From Craterostigma plantagineum (Eukaryota > Streptophyta > Magnoliopsida > Lamiales > Linderniaceae): a stretch of DNA of 64,000 nucleotides. Both the position numbers and the translations under genes were made by a program. The stretch is from positions 806,001-870,000 of the forward strand of contig JAPQWV010000050.1 of assembly GCA_027422505.1 (NCBI GenBank), in the 5' to 3' direction. Shown here piece by piece: positions 24,010-35,340 of the stretch. How positions within the stretch are numbered: the first letter of the stretch is position 1; each line of letters starts with the position of its first letter. The notes below the pieces were generated by a model. It searched no databases, had not been told where the DNA came from, and was given only the letters and a program-made list of their open reading frames with translations.

Positions 24010-24530
24010 ATTGGATATGTATGAATTTGATGAATTAAAAATCGAAAATCGCGTGGCTTAAATAGGTGAAATCGCCGCAAGTAATAAACGCGGCGTCGCG
24101 GGCATTGGATGCGACGACGCATCCATTAAACGCGACGGCTAGTGGCCCAAACTGTTTGGGTTTAGTGGCCGTCTTTAGTTGGTCTTCAGTGGGTTTAGTG
24201 GGCTTTGGTCAACCGTCGCGTCTATTAACCGCGGCGCCGCGTCCATTAACAGCGACGCGGGCCACACGCGGGCCCAGCCGGGCCCCGCTGTATTTTCGTA
24301 ACGCCACGTCATCCATCGCGTTTATTAGGCGCGACGACGCGGGTAATAACCGCGTTTCGCCCTATTTTAATAATTTCCGTCTAATTAGCCCTATTTTATT
24401 GAATTTGCGTTAAAATAACCCTATTTTAATTAAAAAGCCTTCTATCGTCCATTATAATAAGATTTCGGTTATATAATATTGTTTTCAGTCTTCGTTTGAG
24501 ATCTGTAATGATATATACGTATTTATTTAA

Positions 24531-24850
24531 GGGGAAATTTTTGTTCAGTCCCCTGTCAGGGTCTGAAATTTTTGTTCAGGCCCTGTCAGAAAAAAAAAAT
24601 AGTTTTAAGAACCCGATTATTCAGTAACAATTTATTGGTCTGCAGTAACAATTCATTGTTCCCACAATAACAGTACATTGTTATGAAAATAACAGAAAAC
24701 GATCATCCGATAACAATTCATACACACTTTATAACAGTTGGTCCTTATCTTTAAATTTTACGAAAAGTTGGTCCTTTAAACTAAATTTTTTTCTTAAAGG
24801 TCCTGGAAACTATTTTTAATCACTTTTGGGGCCTGAATGATAATTTAACC
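24531..24850. mobile_element. MULE-type MITE in the HIPP-A promoter
   Basis: It begins GGGGAAATTTTTGTTCAG and ends GGGGCCTGAATG...TTTAACC, with 9-bp duplication TTTATTTAA (24522-24530 and 24851-24859). It is a relative of 9103-9354 and has no coding capacity. Confidence 0.8.
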
Positions 24851-24961
24851 TTTATTTAAAGGAGAAAACGTGATCAAATTATCTTGGGATTTGGGGAAAT
24901 AGACACGCTACGGAACTTACCTAGGTAGCCAGAAATACGAATAGTAGAATAGAAACATAAA

Positions 24962-25890
24962 TGTTGGCAAGTATCTTCTCTCTTCTATCTCTTTCCAAAC
25001 ATCTCCCCTAAACCCTAGCCGCCAGCGCCACCTTCACAACTCATCTCCCCTCCTCCTCCACCTCCATTAATGGAGCTCCACCTCTATTATGGAGGTGGGG
25101 GAACTTCCATTGCTTCCATTTCTGTTTTCTTCTTTTCCTTGTTTCTTTTTAATCTTAATAAAAAAAAAAAAAATTGGTTTCGCTCCACCGGCTCCTCCGA
25201 CGCCTTCCTGCCGACCGGCGCTGCCGTCTCCTCCGCCACCTCCACTGTCTTCTCCGCCGCCACCGGCTCCACCTTCCACCCTGCCGCCCTCACCACCTCC
25301 GCCGTTTCGCCTGCTCCACCTCCGCCGCCTTCGCCGGATCTGCCTCGCCACCTCCGCTTCCGCCTCCGTCGCACCGCCTCTAGCCCCTCTGCCACGCCGC
25401 GTCCGCCCCTTTGTCAGCGCCGCCTCCGCCTCTCCACCTTCGCCTGCTGCCTCGCCATAGCCACCTACCGCCGCCTCACCCCACCACAGTTCGTCGCCTC
25501 CCGCCACCGTCCACTCGTGGGCCTCCCACGTGGAGCTCGTTTCTCCCGGCCTTTGGGTCGGGAGCTCTTTTCTCCCTTTGTGGAGCCATTTCTCCCCTTG
25601 TGGGAGCCCCTTCCGAAGAAGACGAGGGCCTCGATCGTTGGACAAAGAAAGTGTGGAGTATTGTGGATTCGGCTTAATAGCCTTGTTTGTGGTAGGTTCT
25701 ATAGCTCTTTGGTCCAAGTTTGGGATTTCCTCGTTTTCTGTCGGCTTTTTCACTTTTGTTGGGTGTGTTTGTGCTCCTATGTGAGCCTTTGTTCTCTACC
25801 GGAAGATGATGTCACCGGAGAGACCCGTTGGGCTATTTAGCCTATGTACTTTTGTTAATCAATACAAGCTATCGTTTCGAAAAAAAAAAA
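24962..25890 (+). mobile_element. non-autonomous LINE-like retroposon, copy 1
   Basis: The insertion ends in a poly-A tract and is flanked by a 15-16 bp direct repeat, AGAATAGAAACATAAA (24946-24961 and 25890-25905), the signature of non-LTR retrotransposition. It consists of a GC-rich, CCTCC/GCCGCC-rich 5' part and a 3' part ending AATCAATACAAGCTATCGTTTC. No reverse transcriptase is present. A 256-codon frame at 25070-25840 is Ala/Pro/Ser/Arg-rich and looks like a by-product of base composition. A second copy lies inverted at 27072-27915. Confidence 0.85.
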
Positions 25891-26050
25891 GAATAGAAAC
25901 ATAAAGTTTCTCTGGGACCCACCGTTACTTGGCTTCTTTCATCTTGCTGACATCACTCAGAAGTGGCATGACGTCACGCATATGTTGGAAGTTTATACTA
26001 TTAGGAGACGATTGATCAACTAAAAAGCAATAACGGAGATAGGTACTCCT
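25891..26050 (-). promoter_or_regulatory. HIPP-A promoter cassette with TGACGTCA
   Basis: The block GTTTCTCTGGGACCCACC...CATCACTCAGAAGTGGCATGACGTCACG is repeated upstream of the other HIPP copies. TGACGTCA (25969-25976) is a palindromic bZIP/TGA-factor type site. In HIPP-D the same block lies about 0.55 kb from the start codon. Here it has been pushed to about 4.1 kb by MULE-3, a MITE and the LINE-like element. Confidence 0.65.
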
Positions 26051-26618
26051 TGCACAATCAAATGCTTATACACATATATATAAAGAATGTTACATTTTAA
26101 TTTTAAATTAATGTATTAAAATTTTAATTTTATTTATGTATATATAAATTAGTAAAATAAAGGTATAAAAATTAACAAAAAATAGTAATTAAATGCACAT
26201 TGGTGATTTTTTAGATTTTATTATTAATCTTTTTTTTAAATTGACACACGAAGAAAGGCAAGATTATAGCCAACTCTCACGCTAAATGAAAGGCAGTTTA
26301 TTTGCAACTTAAATGATGTCGACCATATAAGGTGCGAAGATTGTTACTCAGAGGGGTATCCCGGCGACAACCCCACCGTCGCAGCTTTTTTCCTTTTGCA
26401 GCTTCGGAGCCCCCATGGAAGAAGACGATTAGGGCAGGAGTGGACTGATCGAAAAGGCCCAAAAACTGGACTTTTATATTTCAATACTTTTGTTGGCCAT
26501 TTCATTTATTTAATCTGTTTTTTTCATTGCCACTTTTAATATTGTATTGTTGGACTACTAAATTTGCAATATTGGGCTTACAATTAAGTACTCGGCCGAC
26601 CTTGAGGCTTAAAAATGA
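26051..26618. other. gene-free AT-rich spacer
   Basis: No element boundary or coding frame was recognised. Confidence 0.5.
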
Positions 26619-26620
26619 TA

Positions 26621-26861
26621 CTCCCTCCGTCCCAGTAACTTTATAACATAAGTTGCCGGGCACGTAAATTAAGGTGGCATTATTATAATAATATAGTACA
26701 ATAAAAATGTAATAAAGTGTATATTTTGACACGTCTTTTAAGAATATTTAATATTATTATATTGATTGTTTGTGATAGTTTTTTTGCTAAATAAGGAAAG
26801 GTGAAAATTAGTGGGACGCCCGAAATGGCAAAATGTGATAAAATTAGTGGGACGGAGGGAG
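26621..26861. mobile_element. Stowaway-type (Tc1/mariner) MITE
   Basis: CTCCCTCCGTCCCA at the left and its inverse GGGACGGAGGGAG at the right, with TA duplications outside, are the signature of plant Stowaway MITEs. Confidence 0.93.
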
Positions 26862-27071
26862 TATTTTTTTATCTCTACTATTTAATAATTATTTTTTTTA
26901 TCTCTACTATATCTATACTCTTGTCTTGTACAAAAAGTTATAACGTTAAATTGGTCTGTCAATTTCATATGTTTAATTATAATTTCACCTATCTTTTTAT
27001 TTTATAGTATTTATTCTTAAACTAAAATTTTATTTTTTGAGTTTTTAAAAAAAATAATAAAAGATGTTATT

Positions 27072-27915
27072 GAAACGATAGCTTGTATTGATAAACAAAA
27101 ATACATGGACTAAATAGCCCAAATGGTCTCTCCGGTAACATCATTATCCGGTAGAGAACAAAGGCTCACATAGGAGCACATACACACCCAAGAAAAGGGA
27201 CAAAAGCCGACAGAAAACAAAAAAACCCAAACTTGGATCAAAGAGCTATAGAACATATCACAAAAAGGTTATTAAGTCGAATCCACAATACTCTACACTT
27301 TCTTGTCCAACGATCGAGGCCCTCATCTTCATAGGAAGGGGCTCCCGCAGGGCGAGAAATGACTCTACAAAGGGAGAAAAGAGCTACCGACCCAATGGCC
27401 GAGAGAAACGAGCTCCACGTGGGAGACTCACGAGTGGACGGTGGCGGGAGGTTGACGAGTTGTGGTGGGGGTGAGGCGGCGGTGGGTGGCTATGGTGAAG
27501 CGGCGGGCGAAGGTGGAGAGTCGGCGGGCGAGGCGGGGGGAGGCGGCGCGGCAGAGGGGCGAGGCAGGGGGAGGCCGCGCGGCAGAGGGGCTAGGTGGAG
27601 GGGGTGTGGCGGAGGCGGCGCGGCAGGAGGGTTGACGCGGAAGCGGAGGGGCGACGTGGAGGAGAAGCGACAAGCAATTTTTTTTTTGTAAGAATAGAAA
27701 ACAAGAAAACACAAAAGGAAAGAGGAGACTCGGTTTCCCACGGGAGAAACAAGAAAGAAAACAAAAAGCCAAAGAAAACAGCAAAGCAGAGAAAGAAGAT
27801 GAACAGAAAGAAAAAAAAAAAGGGTCTCCCCCAACCTCTGTTAAAGGAGGTGGGGGAGAAGGGTTTTTTATGTTTGGGGGGCTGGCGGTTAGAAAGAAGG
27901 TGGAGAAGGGGAAGA
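27072..27915 (-). mobile_element. non-autonomous LINE-like retroposon, copy 2 (inverted)
   Basis: Read on the minus strand it matches copy 1 from a CCACCTCC-rich 5' end to CAATACAAGCTATCGTTTC at the 3' end. This includes the shared phrases GTGAGCCTTTGTTCTCTACC and GGAGAGACC. It lacks a clear poly-A and no target duplication was found, so it looks older or 3'-trimmed. Frames within it are low complexity. Confidence 0.75.
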
Positions 27916-28019
27916 TAGAGAGAGAAGGGTTTTTTCAGTCAAAGATAACAATAATAAAAAATATTTAAAATATAAAACAATATAGCAATATATATTTGCA
28001 CACAAGTGTGTAAACATAC

Positions 28020-28105
28020 TAATAAGAAGAAATTGACGGTTTCTATGTATTGTTCTTCCTTATAAGGAAGAACAATACATAGAAACCGTCAATTTCTTCT
28101 TATTA
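28020..28105. repeat. 86-bp perfect palindrome with no spacer
   Basis: TAATAAGAAGAAATTGACGG... is followed, with its centre at CCTTA/TAAGG, by its exact reverse complement. The arms are 43 bp each with no mismatch and no loop. No target duplication or known terminus flanks it. Confidence 0.95.
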
Positions 28106-28397
28106 TAATTTGCCACTAAAAGTTTTTTAGAAAAATTAAAAATTATTATTATTTAAAAACTAAAAAACTTATTTAACATAAATACAAGTAGAAAATGTGT
28201 TAAACTACTACTTTAAATTATTGGATGAGATCATGTCAAGATATTTATTAGAATGTCACTTTTGGTTAAAGCATATCTTTATCATGTAGGTCGATGAGTG
28301 GGTTTATATACACGTGATTGAGCTCCTTCAAGTCTAAATCATGGGTCCGTCACTGACAACAACAAAACTAAATCTTCAAACTAGTTTGGGTGGGGTA

Positions 28398-28431
28398 TAC
28401 ATATATATATATATATGTATATATATGTATG

Positions 28432-28464
<33 letters not shown>

Positions 28465-28480
28465 GTATATATATATATGT
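28398..28480. repeat. AT/TATG microsatellite
   Basis: A run of ATATATGTATATA units with occasional G. Confidence 0.9.
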
Positions 28481-28487
28481 TTAGAGT

Positions 28488-28687
28488 AATGTTATGGTGC
28501 TCACCTTGCGTGAGCCCCAACCACATCAATGCGCCAAATCAGCATACAATGGGATTTTTTATTGATCTATAACCTACACATAGGATTACATGTCGGGGAT
28601 TTATTTGGCATGTTGACGTGGCAAAAAAAATTGCCACACAACAGGTGTCCACGGATGGTGCTCACGCAAGGTGAGCACCATAACATT
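28488..28687. mobile_element. 200-bp MITE, GGTGCTCACC ends
   Basis: AATGTTATGGTGCTCACC...GTGAGC at 28488 is mirrored at 28660-28687. The termini resemble those of 54133-54515 (ATGGTGCCCACCTACCGTGAGC). The flanks are AT repeats, so no target duplication can be called. Confidence 0.75.
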
Positions 28688-28739
28688 TCTATATATGTTT
28701 ATATTATATATGTATATAAATAATCAATGTCATTGATTC

Positions 28740-29304
28740 CACGAAAAATTATCAAAATAGTTGTTGGAGAGCTTCACACATGTGTAGTTGATGGACATTT
28801 GGCGTAAAATGAATAAATTAAAGATAATCGATATATAGGTACCCAATTGAAACATTTTTTATACATAGGTACCCAATGGACGGAAATAGCCCTTAGACTT
28901 TGATTTATTACTACTTCACCTGGAATTTTAGTTGGAAAAAAATTCTCCAATTTCAAATCTAATCGACTCAAAATGTCAAAACCTAATGAGCTCAAAACCC
29001 TCCTGCAAACCCACGAAAAATTGCTCCTCCAACAAATGATCTATGTTTTCTCTTTCGCCTGATTCACAGGTTGTTAATCGCGCTCGCATTTTCCGTTTTT
29101 GAGGAGTTCCGTTTGTATTCACGGATGCCTTTTGGAATACAAAGCTTATAAACCTGGGGAGAATGGAAGTTGTTGCGAAGGCAATGGACCTTATGGAACG
29201 AAAAAGGGAGAAATGACAGAGCATAAGAAGAGCCCAACTCATATGTTTGACCGACAGGTGAAACCCGTTGTCAATGGTGGTGCATTGATACAATCGAGGT
29301 AGTG
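28740..29304. other. possible transposon fragment
   Basis: GTACCCAAT is repeated at 28840 and 28870, as at the ends of MULE-2-like elements. It is followed by DNA with short frames that I do not recognise. No matching right terminus was seen. Confidence 0.3.
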
Positions 29305-30480
29305 ATCGCGTCGTAAACGGCCAAAAATAAAATTTATAACCTTACTAAAACGAGTATTGCGAAAGTAAGGATCGTCTCCACAGGGAAGATGGTTGGATTT
29401 ACTTGTATATCAAAATTCGATCGATAATGATGATGATAATAATAATAGTAATAGTAATAATAATATAATAATATAAGTAATAATAATAATAATAGTAATG
29501 TTAATAATAATAATAGTAAAAGTTATAGTATAATAACAATAATAATAATAAAAGGGGTTTTTAGTTTTTCAAACGGAAATCAAAATGAAAGCAATTATAA
29601 ATGAAAATATATTTTTGAAAATAGCCTGATATAGAAACGAAATTAAACTAAGAATAGACGAATGAAAATATAGAAACTAACGAGTATAAAATAATAATTG
29701 AAGTAATCGTTCTCCACCTTGATTTATATAATCGATCATAGATTCCTAAATGACGTGTACACATAAGCATAATCGGTTATAGTTGTCGACGAACGCCAAA
29801 CAACTAATCTCTTCTTAATTTCTCGATAATTAAGAGACGCTCTATAATTACTTTCCTAATCGAAAAATAACCTCCGGGACGCCCTGCAAGGTTTAAGATT
29901 GCATTAAAAATGAAAGAGACCCGATTATTGACTAACTCGCTCGGACGACGCTCTCGCAATAAACGACGCTGGTTCGTTAAAATCAAATTGCGTAAACTAC
30001 AATATAACTTACACTTACCTAGGATAGAGAAGTTGAATATTGTTCGCTACTTATTAAAACTAACAAACAATTACGGATTTGTCGTTTTAATTAGACATGG
30101 ATTCACATAGATTAATTAAACATTTACAACTATTTAATCAAACTACGTTCATCAACTAAAATAATTTCAAGCTTAAACGAATACTCACGCGTCCACGAAC
30201 AAGCACAATAATCTCACAATATTATAAATCAAGGTTTCGAAGGTTCTTCAACTACAATAAATTAGCTACGAAATATAACAATCAAAGTACATAGATAGGT
30301 AGAAGGTAAAGTCGCTTACAACCGTTCGAACGCTACCGAACTGCAGCCCCGGTCTCGCACGTCTGCTATCCCCGAGCTCTTCTGAGTATGTTGCTCCATA
30401 AACAAAGAAAATCAGCCCAAGTTTCGGCCGAGCTTCTTTGGGTATTTTCGTCGAACAGCTGGTGAGCGCCTAACTTCAAC
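29305..30480. mobile_element. probable LTR-retrotransposon LTR
   Basis: It starts TGATCGCGTCGTAAACGG, and shortly after has GTAAGGATCGTCTCCACAGG. This layout is shared with the solo LTR at 31773 (GAGTATCGATCCACGAAGAC). A trinucleotide-repeat tract lies at 29430-29550. No target duplication or right end was established. Confidence 0.4.
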
Positions 30481-31060
30481 CTTTCCTTGCCTCGTGGCTA
30501 CCCGTCACAGCTCTGCCCCTTTCTGTCACGGCTGTACTTTGCTCGAATCTGCTACGAGATGCAGCTTCCATTCGCCGTGGTTTGGTCAGCTTTTTGGCGT
30601 GAGGTGCGAGCGAGATCGAGAGGTGGTTACAGCTCTACGTTCCCCTCTTTTGGATATTTGGGAGATATCTCAAATGGAGCAGCTGTGTCCCCTTTTATGA
30701 ACGTATAAACCTTGCCATCTACAGCTCACGCGTGCGTATCAAAAGTCTTTTGGTAATCCCTTTTTTTCAGCGACAACTAAAACATCGAGCAGCCATAAGA
30801 TAGATCCATGTCGATTATTTTCTCTGTCTTGAGCCTTGTTCCAAAGTTGATCAGCCATTCTTTGCAGTTACGCAACCATTATGTCTCTATCTTTCGTCAT
30901 CGAAACAGCTGTATGTTTTGGGATGTTTTGGTCGTAAGGTGTATTTGCCCTTTTCCTTCATTTGTTTGTGATGTAAAAATCCCAACTAATAGTTCTGGCC
31001 TTGTCCCATCTTAAATTCATGATTTCTACCAAAACTTCAATTAAATATAATTATTGGGGA
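30481..31060. other. unassigned non-coding DNA
   Basis: It may still belong to the preceding LTR. A segment near 30780 (GAGCAGCCATAAGA) is similar to one near 34110, another trace of local duplication. Confidence 0.35.
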
Positions 31061-31227
31061 GAAATAATCCAATTGAGAATGGGAAAGAAATCTGCTACGG
31101 AACTTACCGAGTAGGGGAGCAAAAAATACGTTAAGTAGATTCAACATAACATTTGGTTCGTTTATATTCTTGTTCAAGTCTTTTTTTTTTTTGGAATGGA
31201 TTCTTGGTCACAAGTCACACACGCCAC
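31061..31227 (-). promoter_or_regulatory. orphan HIPP promoter cassette, part 1
   Basis: GGGGAGAAATAATCCAATTGAGA...TGCTACGGAACTTACC...GTCACAAGTCACACACGCCACTTA matches the promoters of the HIPP copies. It continues after the PIF-like insertion at 33759. No HIPP coding exons lie beside it. Confidence 0.55.
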
Positions 31228-31230
31228 TTA

Positions 31231-33755
31231 GAGCATCTCCAATCGAACTGCAAAACTCAAAATATGAGGTAAAAAACTCCAACCGTACTTCAAATCAAAA
31301 CTCAAAATGCGATTTTATGTTTCTCTCTCATCAAACAGACCGAAATATGCGTTTGCTCCACCAAGATGCGTTTGCTCTAAGACCATCTCCAACCGGAAAA
31401 CTCATTCTCAAACTAAACTCATTCTCAAACTCACATGCAGTAATTCTTCTCCAACCGGCAAACCAATCTCAAACTCAAAAGACCAATAGTGTAATATTTT
31501 TCTACCAGATTTTTTAATATTACCCAGGTAATTTACAACTTCAATAATTAGATCATACTATTATTTTTAAAGTCTATTGAAAAATAATAATTTCACAAAA
31601 TTAATATAAACTCAATATTTTTTTTCATATAAAAAACATAGAAAAAAATATTTCTTAATAATAGAGTCGTTTCATATAGTTTTATTAGAAACCATTCGAT
31701 CCTACATTTTAACATACTAATTTTTAATCAAACAACAACAAATGAAATTTAATTAGAAATAGAAACGCCAAATGACACGCTGAAATACTAGCAAGTGTAC
31801 TAGGTCGTGCAAGTAGTAAAACGGACGAAGTCCGAGTATCGATCCACGAAGACAGCTCGATTAATTCTAAGAAAATATTCCTAACTCTAATTTAGACTAA
31901 CAGAATTTTTATAGTTTTGATGATTTAATTAAAAGAGATAAAGCGCAAATAATAAAATAGACGCAAATAAAATAAATGAGATAAAACAATTGACGACGAG
32001 TGACCAAGGCACATGCTCAGCACAAATAATTCCTACGTCTTCATAAAATCTATCCTATCTAACTATCATGAATCTCAGTCAAGGTAAAATTTCCTAAGAC
32101 AATCGCTACTCGTTTGTCCCACAATAGCGACCCTATGCGATAGAGAACCAACCCGTATATGTCTAGAGGATTGTAGTTTCCACGCATGCATTCAATCTCT
32201 ATGAAATTCCCCGAGCTTAAGCGCTTAAGGATTCGGAAACCACACATACGAAACCGAATTCCATCTCTGGTCGGTTTTACGTAGTGATGTTCGATGTTTA
32301 TTGTTCTAACCGGTCTAATCACTTTGTCCGTCTCATAAACCAATCAAATAGCATGCATATGTTGATCAAGCATACACAAGCATTAAGTGCAAACAAGGAA
32401 CACGTGACTCGATTCACACGTCAAATAGGATAAGAAAAATATTAATACGTAGTCATTATTCGGTCTAACATGGCCTTAATCACAAAAGAATCTAAGCTAG
32501 CATATTAATAAATTAAAAACACAAAATATTCAATGTCAAAATAATGGAGAAATAATATGCTTATCACGGAAGGAACGCCTCGATAGTCGTCAATCGTCTT
32601 CTATCTTCGCCGCAAGTCTGCTCTTTATTTCCCTCGCCTGTTTTCTCTTCTATTCGCTGCTTTTTATTTTCTCCCTTAAAATCGCTGCTTCCTTTTATTC
32701 TCTGCCCAGCCTCTATATAAAAGTGTAGCAACCGACTTCATCTTCGAAGAGGAAATCTTCTTTTGAATATTTGAACTATTCTTTAATTATTTTCCTTAAT
32801 TAGCGTGATTCTCGACAAAAAGAGATAATATCTCCACTTAGCCCTTCACGTCACATGGGCTGCCAAAGGTAGGAAATTTTGGCATATTGCAGGGCTGCCC
32901 CAAATAAAGTAGAAAATTGTAAGAAGGTCCCCTAAGAGTCAAATCATTCCAAAAGTGCCCTTGTTTTCCTTTTGTCGATCTCGTTTGCTCTGACATCTGT
33001 CGAAAAATTCTGAACATAAATATAGGATATCGAGGAAATTTTAGGTAAATAACGATCGAAAACGCGCTTTTACGGGGTATAAAAATAATATAATTTCCTA
33101 ACTTATCACCAAACCAATGAAACATAGACAAACAATAATGAAAGAATAATTGATTTCACTGTTCTTGCCACCAACCGAGAAACGCATTCTCAAACTGAAA
33201 CGCATTCTCAAATTCAAAATGCAGTAATTCTTCTCCAACCGTTCAACCCATTCTCAAACTCAAAAGACTATTTTGTAATTTCACTTCCACACCAATTTTT
33301 ACAAATTTCAATACTACCCATACTTTACAAGTTAGACTACAAAACTTTTTTTAGATTTAATCACAAAAGGTAAATAAAATTAATATTAAAATATATTTAT
33401 CCATGAGAAGAAGGATGACCATGGACCTTTCCGCGACAATTTTCTTGTTGATGTCATGAATTTGAGCCATTAAATTCCTCGGGAACAGCCGGAGCCCACA
33501 AGAGAGCTGTGAACCTTCAAAGATGCGACTTTTTGCAGCTTCATCTCCTTCAAAGCAGACAAAACACACAAGCAATAAAAGAAAAGGACTGAAATGCAAT
33601 TAAAAAAGATAGGACGCATCTTAACTGGCCAAATGCAAAGATGGGTCTAAATGATGAGAGAGAATGTAGCAAACGCATTTTGCGTTCAGTTTTGGTGTTC
33701 GGTTGGAGTAAATTTACCCCAAATTATGCGTTTTGGTGTCCGGTTGGAGATGCTC
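31231..33755. mobile_element. PIF/Harbinger-like element split by a solo LTR
   Basis: The ends GAGCATCTCCAATCG and CGGTTGGAGATGCTC are inverted. TTA is present on both sides (31228-31230 and 33756-33758), matching the 3-bp duplication of PIF/Harbinger. Inner sequence repeats TTCTCAAACTCA and TCTCCAACCG phrases. Removing the nested LTR leaves a ~1.2 kb non-coding element. The flanks join to restore the HIPP promoter cassette. Confidence 0.75.
31773..33108. mobile_element. solo LTR (1336 bp)
   Basis: It starts TGACACGCTG, ends AACTTATCA, and is flanked by the 5-bp duplication CCAAA (31768-31772 and 33109-33113). No primer site, internal domain or second LTR is present, so LTR-LTR recombination has removed the rest. 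Confidence 0.8.
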
Positions 33756-33758
33756 TTA

Positions 33759-34320
33759 GGAGTGACGTGACGTCACGATGAGCGCATGGTATGACTTAAT
33801 TTCCGAATTGACTTAATTTCCGAATTGCCAAATGTGATGGAAAATAAGAAGAATAATCAAACAAAGACGTGAACTAACTCAAATTCTTTAAATAAACTGT
33901 AATACATTAATACGTGGTAATAGCAATCACATAGTTGCGATTCTAATATGTTATGATATAAACATAGACATGATTTTCCCTTGTTGTGACTCTCTTTCTC
34001 ACCCTCGATGATCTCTCCCAAGCTGCGTAATAATCGCCCTTTTATATAGGGAATTTTCTTCGCTGATCCATCTTCTTTCCCTTTCATCCAGCAATTTATT
34101 TTTCAACGACAAACTCAAACCAAGCAGCCATAAGACGATTCTCTGTGTAATTTTTTCTTCCTTGAGACACGTGCGTGTATGTTTTGAGCTTGGTGTCCTC
34201 CTCCTTGAAAGTGATATTATCTACTCCATCTTTTATTTACGTTTATGTGGTTCTTAATTCTTGTTCTATCCATGATTGATATGTTGTAGGCTCCACCCAC
34301 GCAATTCTTGTGTTAGTGTA
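33759..34320 (-). promoter_or_regulatory. orphan HIPP promoter cassette, part 2
   Basis: It resumes directly after the PIF-like element with GGAGTGACGTGACGTCACGATGAGCGC, containing TGACGTCA at 33768-33775, and then non-coding DNA without a recognisable gene. Confidence 0.5.
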
Positions 34321-34332
34321 TGATATCTAGAA

Positions 34333-34818
34333 CTGTCAAACGGGCTGGCCCGCCCCGCCCGGCCCCAACCCGCAGCCCAAGCGGGCTGGCCCGTTTCGGC
34401 TCGCTTCTAAACGGGCTACTAGTTAGTAGCCCGTCTCGCCTCACAGCGGGTTGGTGGGCTAGCGGGCCAACCCGCTAACTATATTTCTTTTTTATTTTAT
34501 TTCTTTCGAATAACGTTTTTATTAATAAATAATGTCGGAATATTCAACATAAATCATTTATAATAGGTAGTATAAGTCCAATGATAAATCAATTAGTAAT
34601 AAATATTATTTATTAATATTTTTAAATAGCTTACATGACATATATATATATATATATATATTCTATATCACATATATTTAATAGCGGGCCAACCCGCCCC
34701 ACCCCGCCTCAACCCGCAGCCCGCTTCTAAATGGGCCAGTAATTAGCCAACCCACCCGCCTATTTTTCATGGTGGGGCGAGCCAACCCGACGGGCTCGGC
34801 CCGTTTTGACGGCTCTAA
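34333..34818. mobile_element. fold-back element with GGGCCxxCCCGC arms
   Basis: AACTGTCAAACGGGCTGGCC at the left is mirrored by GGCTCGGCCCGTTTTGACGG at the right. Between them are arms of degenerate GGGCC/CCCGC repeats around an AT-rich core with an AT microsatellite near 34640. A convincing target duplication is not visible. A truncated relative lies at 44650-44805. Confidence 0.7.
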
Positions 34819-35338
34819 TGGTATCTTGTCGAAGCCCCTTTGGTTTTTTTTTTTCATTTTCTTTTAGTTTCTTCTTATCATGCTCTTTAGACGATTTTTT
34901 TTATCCACATAAGCACATCCAAAGCCATCTTCTCTTTACTGTTATTTTGAGATCAAACATCAAATAAAATAGAATTAGCACAATATATGCTGTAAATCGA
35001 AATAGTACGCGCTCAAATATCATTGGTTTTATATTCCATCGGTATATTGCACATATTTGGTAGTTTTAGCCTAATAAGATCAGTGTGGATTTTATTGCAT
35101 TGTCAAGGATCTGATCATTCACTTCTCATAGTTGGTATCGAATCGAAGTCAGTCAAGCAAAGACATTGTAAATTTTATTAGGGCCCTCGAAGAAATTGTA
35201 GGCCTAATCGCATACATCATAGGGTCCACCAAATGCATATTCACTCTCCAACAATAAGAAAACAAAAACAAAAACGAAACCGCATACTACATAAACAAAA
35301 GGGGCGACGATTGATATTATTGTAATAAATATATATGG
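34819..35338. other. spacer downstream of HIPP-B
   Basis: No gene. Phrases near 35080 (TTTATTGCATTGTCAAGGATCTGAT) recur near 53.6 kb, and GCAAAGAC...TTTTATTxGGGCCCTCGA near 35160 recurs near 55.8 kb. They mark the duplicated 3' flank of the HIPP unit. Confidence 0.5.
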
Positions 35339-35340
35339 TT

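Larger units (their letters stand above)
22181..24439. mobile_element. MULE-3: Mutator-like element carrying a plant mobile domain gene
   Basis: The termini GGCTTTTTAATTAAAATAGG and its inverse are flanked by the perfect 9-bp duplication TTCTATCGT (22172-22180 and 24440-24448). The subterminal regions hold many CGCGACGACGCG-like motifs. Inside are a plant mobile domain frame on the plus strand and the N-terminal part of a transposase on the minus strand. The two meet at about 23.46-23.50 kb, where the missing halves of both genes were evidently deleted together. The element sits in the HIPP-A promoter. Confidence 0.92.

Noticed and set aside
25070..25840. 256-codon plus-strand open frame in a GC-rich block
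   Set aside because: It is Ala/Pro/Ser/Arg low-complexity, overlaps other long frames on both strands, and lies inside a poly-A retroposon with target duplications. The second copy of the element does not preserve it.
28390..28572. Open frame of Tyr/Ile/Met repeats
   Set aside because: It is the translation of an AT/TATG microsatellite running into a MITE.
34333..34818. 8-bp target duplication for the GGGCC fold-back element
   Set aside because: The best candidates (GTATGATA and GTATCTTG) match at only five of eight positions, so no duplication is claimed.
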